Source: Pseudomonadota bacterium (lineage in GTDB: Bacteria; Pseudomonadota; Gammaproteobacteria; Acidithiobacillales; Acidithiobacillaceae). Taken from it: a stretch of 64,000 nt of DNA. Location of the stretch: the NCBI GenBank assembly GCA_021821885.1, contig JAKARO010000010.1, forward strand, positions 1 through 64,000. Reading direction: 5' to 3'. How positions within the stretch are numbered: position 1 is the stretch's first letter; the number at the start of each line of letters is the position of its first letter. This document shows, piece by piece, positions 61,343 through 64,000 of the stretch. A program made the translations under genes and the position numbers. The notes below the pieces were generated by a model that worked only from the letters and a program-made list of their open reading frames with translations, ran no database searches and was not told the origin of the DNA.

Positions 61343-62488
61343 GTGGCCACTTCCATCGCTGACAGGCAACAGCCTGAGTCCAAGCTTTCCTGGTGGGGGA
61401 TGCTGAAGGAAGACATGGACTGTGTCTTTGAACGGGACCCGGCGGCCCGTACCAAATTCGAGGTCTTCTCCACCTATCCCGGGGTTCACGCCATCGCGGC
61501 CCACCGTCTCGCCCACCAGTGGTGGAACCGGGGCCACCGCTATCCGGCCCGGTTTCTGTCCGCGCTGGCCCGTTTTCTGACCGGGATTGATATCCATCCG
61601 GGAGCCCGGATTGGCCGGCGCTTCTTCATCGACCACGGCATGGGAGTCGTCATCGGTGAAACGGCAGAAATTGGGGTGGACTGCACCCTGTATCATGGTG
61701 TCACCCTGGGGGGAACCAGCTGGAACCCTGGCAAACGCCATCCCACCCTGGGCGACCGGGTCATGGTAGGCGCCGGCGCCAAAATCCTGGGTCCGGTCTG
61801 CATCGGCCAGGACAGCCAGGTGGGTGCCAACGCCGTCGTTATCCAGGATGTTCCCCCTGGCATGACCGTGGTCGGCATCCCGGGCCGGGTCGTGGTACCC
61901 ATGGAAAAACGCCGGATTGCCCAGGGCATTGACCTCGACCATCACCTGATGCCTGACCCTGTCGGCAGGGCCATCCAGTGCCTGATGGAGCGGATCGGCG
62001 CCCTGGAATCACAGCTGCGGGCGAACCACGAGGATGGCTTCCCGCCTGTACCGCCAGACTGCAGCCAATGCAGTGACCTTGTACCCGATCTCTGTACCCT
62101 ACCGATCCGCGAAGATCCGGCCCCCCGCACACCGTCTAGAACTGGAGACCAGCAGATGAGCACATTTCGCAGCAGCCTGTCCGCCATGTCGTCTGCCGAG
62201 GATTTTCTGAATTTTCTGGAAATCCCGTATGATGAGCACGTTGTCCACGTCAACCGTCTTCACATCCTGAAGCGCTTTCATGACTATCTTCGCCATGAGA
62301 CTGGTACCGACACGCTGGACGACGACGCACTCAAGGTGCTCTACACCCGCCTGCTCACCCGGTCCTATCAGGATTTTATCCGCTCGACCCCCGTTTCGGA
62401 AAAGGTCTTCAAGGTGTTCCACCAGGCGCAGGGCGTCAGCCATGTCTCCCTCGACAGCATAGCGCGGACTGGCGAAACCAGTGCCTGA
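61343..62488 (+). CDS. cysE: Serine O-acetyltransferase fused in frame to NifW
   Basis: One frame encodes 381 residues. Residues ~25-230 are serine acetyltransferase: helical start ([23 protein letters not shown]), [38 protein letters not shown], and hexapeptide repeats. Residues ~272-381 are NifW. A Pro-rich linker with several Cys (~235-271) joins them; there is no stop between. The GTG start at 61343 follows AAGGAGAG. CysE supplies O-acetylserine for Cys synthesis and thus S for clusters. An internal start for free NifW is likely. Confidence 0.85.
   Translation: MATSIADRQQPESKLSWWGMLKEDMDCVFERDPAARTKFEVFSTYPGVHAIAAHRLAHQWWNRGHRYPARFLSALARFLTGIDIHPGARIGRRFFIDHGMGVVIGETAEIGVDCTLYHGVTLGGTSWNPGKRHPTLGDRVMVGAGAKILGPVCIGQDSQVGANAVVIQDVPPGMTVVGIPGRVVVPMEKRRIAQGIDLDHHLMPDPVGRAIQCLMERIGALESQLRANHEDGFPPVPPDCSQCSDLVPDLCTLPIREDPAPRTPSRTGDQQMSTFRSSLSAMSSAEDFLNFLEIPYDEHVVHVNRLHILKRFHDYLRHETGTDTLDDDALKVLYTRLLTRSYQDFIRSTPVSEKVFKVFHQAQGVSHVSLDSIARTGETSA
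62156..62488 (+). CDS. nifW: NifW, likely also made from an internal start
   Basis: From ATG 62156 the frame gives a 110-aa NifW of usual length: [35 protein letters not shown] and [23 protein letters not shown] lies eight bases upstream. NifW acts with NifZ in MoFe protein maturation. Free NifW and the CysE-NifW fusion could both be made. Confidence 0.85.
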   Translation: MSTFRSSLSAMSSAEDFLNFLEIPYDEHVVHVNRLHILKRFHDYLRHETGTDTLDDDALKVLYTRLLTRSYQDFIRSTPVSEKVFKVFHQAQGVSHVSLDSIARTGETSA

Positions 62489-62534
62489 TGGACCTGGCTT
62501 TCCGGCGGAAGATCCGGGGTACGCAGCCGTGCAG

Positions 62535-64000
62535 ATGGTGAAACACTACCATGAGCGCACCAAGCACCGTCCCGACCGCTATGCGGCCGGTCCGGATACC
62601 CTGGACTGGGACGCGCAGCCCGCTCCCTTCCGCGAATTTGCGGGTAGCCCCCGGGTCCCGCTCCCTTTCGCGCGCCCTGGAGAAAGCCCCAGTTTTGCGG
62701 CCTGTCTGGGGATGCCCGCGCAACCCGTCACCCGCCAGAGTGCCGGCCAGCTGCTACAGTGGTCCCTGGGGCTGGCCGCCTGGAAGGAGCTGGGTCCGGA
62801 CCGCTGGCCACTGCGCTGCAATCCTTCCAGCGGCAATCTCCATCCGACCGAGGCCTATGTGAGGTGCCAGGGAATTCCGGATCTGGAAAACGGCCTGTAC
62901 CATTACCTGAGCCGCGAGCATCTGCTGGAGCGGCGCCGGACAGACACCCAGGAACCTGTCCCATCGTCCCTTGCTGTCGGCCTGACCTCCATACACTGGC
63001 GGGAGGCGTGGAAATATGGGGAACGGGCCCTGCGCTACTGCTACCTGGATACCGGTCATGCCATGGGCGCCCTGCGCTACGCCGCACTTACCCTGGGATG
63101 GGGACTGCGACTGCAGCCAGAGATGGGCGGGAGGCCGCTCGAGGCGTACCTCGGCGTCGACCGGCCAGAAGATTTCGGCGACGCCGAAAAAGAACACGCA
63201 GAGGTCCTGCTGGATATTGTGACCGGCCAGCCCCAGGATCTCCCGGCACTATCCCCTTCCCCTGCCAGCACACACTGGTGGGGAACTGCCACCCGCCTGG
63301 ATCCACGGCCCCTCTATCACTGGCCGGTTATCCAGGAGACCGCCCGGGCCGCCATGGGGCCAGGAAATGCCGACCCTCTGGCGTCCACCCCGGACCCGTG
63401 GCCCGGGAGGACCTGGAACGCCCCGGACATCCCTGCCGGCACGCTGATCCTGCGCCGGCGCAGCACCCAGCGCTTCCAGCGCGGCGATGCCCTTCCCGCG
63501 CCGGATTTTTTTGCCATGCTGGACGCACTCCTACCACGGCCCCAGAGCGCCCTGGATTTCTGGCCATGGGCCCCGCGGGTCCATCTGCTGCTGCTGGTCC
63601 ACCGTGTGCATGGACTGGAGCCAGGACTGTTTGCCCTGCCCAGGCGCATGGAGGCCGGGGCCGCACTGCAGGAAGCCCTGGATCCGGCCTTTTCCTGGAG
63701 CCCGGTCGCCGGAGCACCGGAACATCTTCCCATCCGGCTCCTTTACAGCGGCGACCTGCGCAGGCAGGCCCATACACTCTGCTGTTACCAGTCCATTGCA
63801 GCGGATGGGCATTTTACCGTGATCTTCCTGGCCGAATACGATGGACCCCTCCAGTCCGGCGCCTGGCAGTATCCCCGCCTGTTCCATGAAGCGGGGCTGC
63901 TCGGCCAGATCCTGTACATGGAGGCCGAAATGCACGGGGTAAATGGCACCGGGATTGGCTGCTTCTTTGATGACGCGGTGCACGGCATGCTCGGTCTCAA
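62535..64000 (+). CDS. SagB-type nitroreductase/dehydrogenase (3' end outside window)
   Basis: The frame is open from before 62535 to the window end (at least 488 residues). It starts KHYHERTKHRPDRYAAGPDTLDW, the SagB/ThcOx entry motif, and has two nitroreductase-like halves (LRCNPSSGNLHPTEAYV; RYCYLDTGHAMGALRYAALTLGW; then RRRSTQRFQRGDALP; HEAGLLGQILYMEAEMHGVNGTGIGCFFDD). FMN-dependent oxidation is likely; the substrate is unknown. ATG 62535, GTG 62529 or GTG 62481 could start it. Confidence 0.85.
   Translation, partial: MVKHYHERTKHRPDRYAAGPDTLDWDAQPAPFREFAGSPRVPLPFARPGESPSFAACLGMPAQPVTRQSAGQLLQWSLGLAAWKELGPDRWPLRCNPSSGNLHPTEAYVRCQGIPDLENGLYHYLSREHLLERRRTDTQEPVPSSLAVGLTSIHWREAWKYGERALRYCYLDTGHAMGALRYAALTLGWGLRLQPEMGGRPLEAYLGVDRPEDFGDAEKEHAEVLLDIVTGQPQDLPALSPSPASTHWWGTATRLDPRPLYHWPVIQETARAAMGPGNADPLASTPDPWPGRTWNAPDIPAGTLILRRRSTQRFQRGDALPAPDFFAMLDALLPRPQSALDFWPWAPRVHLLLLVHRVHGLEPGLFALPRRMEAGAALQEALDPAFSWSPVAGAPEHLPIRLLYSGDLRRQAHTLCCYQSIAADGHFTVIFLAEYDGPLQSGAWQYPRLFHEAGLLGQILYMEAEMHGVNGTGIGCFFDDAVHGMLGL

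Noticed and set aside
62754-63889. Frames on both strands across the last kilobase
   Set aside because: The frame from 62535 has clear SagB/nitroreductase motifs and runs to the window end; the others are shadows.

Overview
The window (about 60% G+C by eye) comes from a diazotrophic, Gram-negative proteobacterium. Gene content and protein style (free-living nif/fix genes, TonB receptors, OprB-type porin, globin-EAL protein) recall the Acidithiobacillia or neighbouring chemolithotrophic/acidophilic proteobacteria; this assignment is inference, since no 16S rRNA is present. No tRNA, rRNA, CRISPR array or insertion sequence was recognised.

The left third (1-25.7 kb) is mostly housekeeping and envelope genes. 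It holds the end of one TonB-dependent receptor, a SAM methyltransferase, a second complete TonB receptor, two small DUF202-like membrane proteins, an isolated ATP synthase epsilon gene coupled to ligA, a HAD phosphatase, smc, queF, a D-Ala-D-Ala dipeptidase overlapping a D-amino-acid dehydrogenase, a Tat-exported phosphoesterase, exbB-exbD-tonB, a metallophosphoesterase/glycosyltransferase pair, cca, a PQQ-type beta-propeller protein, an OprB-like porin and a small secreted protein. A similar Fur-like word lies upstream of both the complete TonB receptor and exbB.

The right part (26-64 kb) is a nitrogen-fixation island in several transcription units. Leftward: fixABCX plus a TPR protein (30.2-26.1 kb); a long operon of nifB, ferredoxin, A-type carrier, TPR protein, LRV protein, two nifZ-like genes, nifS, nifT, a small nif orf, a DegT-like protein, a 2Fe-2S ferredoxin, a small orf, a SIR2-like protein, an Rrf2 regulator and modD (43.4-33.5 kb); and a degenerate receiver, draT and nifA (46.8-43.9 kb). 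Rightward: a small NifA-type orf; a globin-GAF-EAL protein; nifHDKENX with two nif orfs, ferredoxin III, nifQ and a 197-aa orf (47.3-57.2 kb); and an A-type carrier, nifU, nifS, nifV, a cysE-nifW in-frame fusion and a SagB-type dehydrogenase that runs off the window (57.5-64 kb).

Regulation can be read directly. Five sites match the sigma-54 -24/-12 consensus with exact GG-N10-GC spacing (fixA, the small orf, nifB, nifH, the nifU operon), and four TGT-N10-ACA NifA activator sites lie roughly 75-110 bp upstream of them. NifA carries the complete C-X11-C-X19-C-X4-C motif of the oxygen-sensitive NifA class, and no nifL is present. DraT offers post-translational control of NifH; no draG is visible here. 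Stem-loops after nifH, nifK and nifB probably tune subunit stoichiometry.
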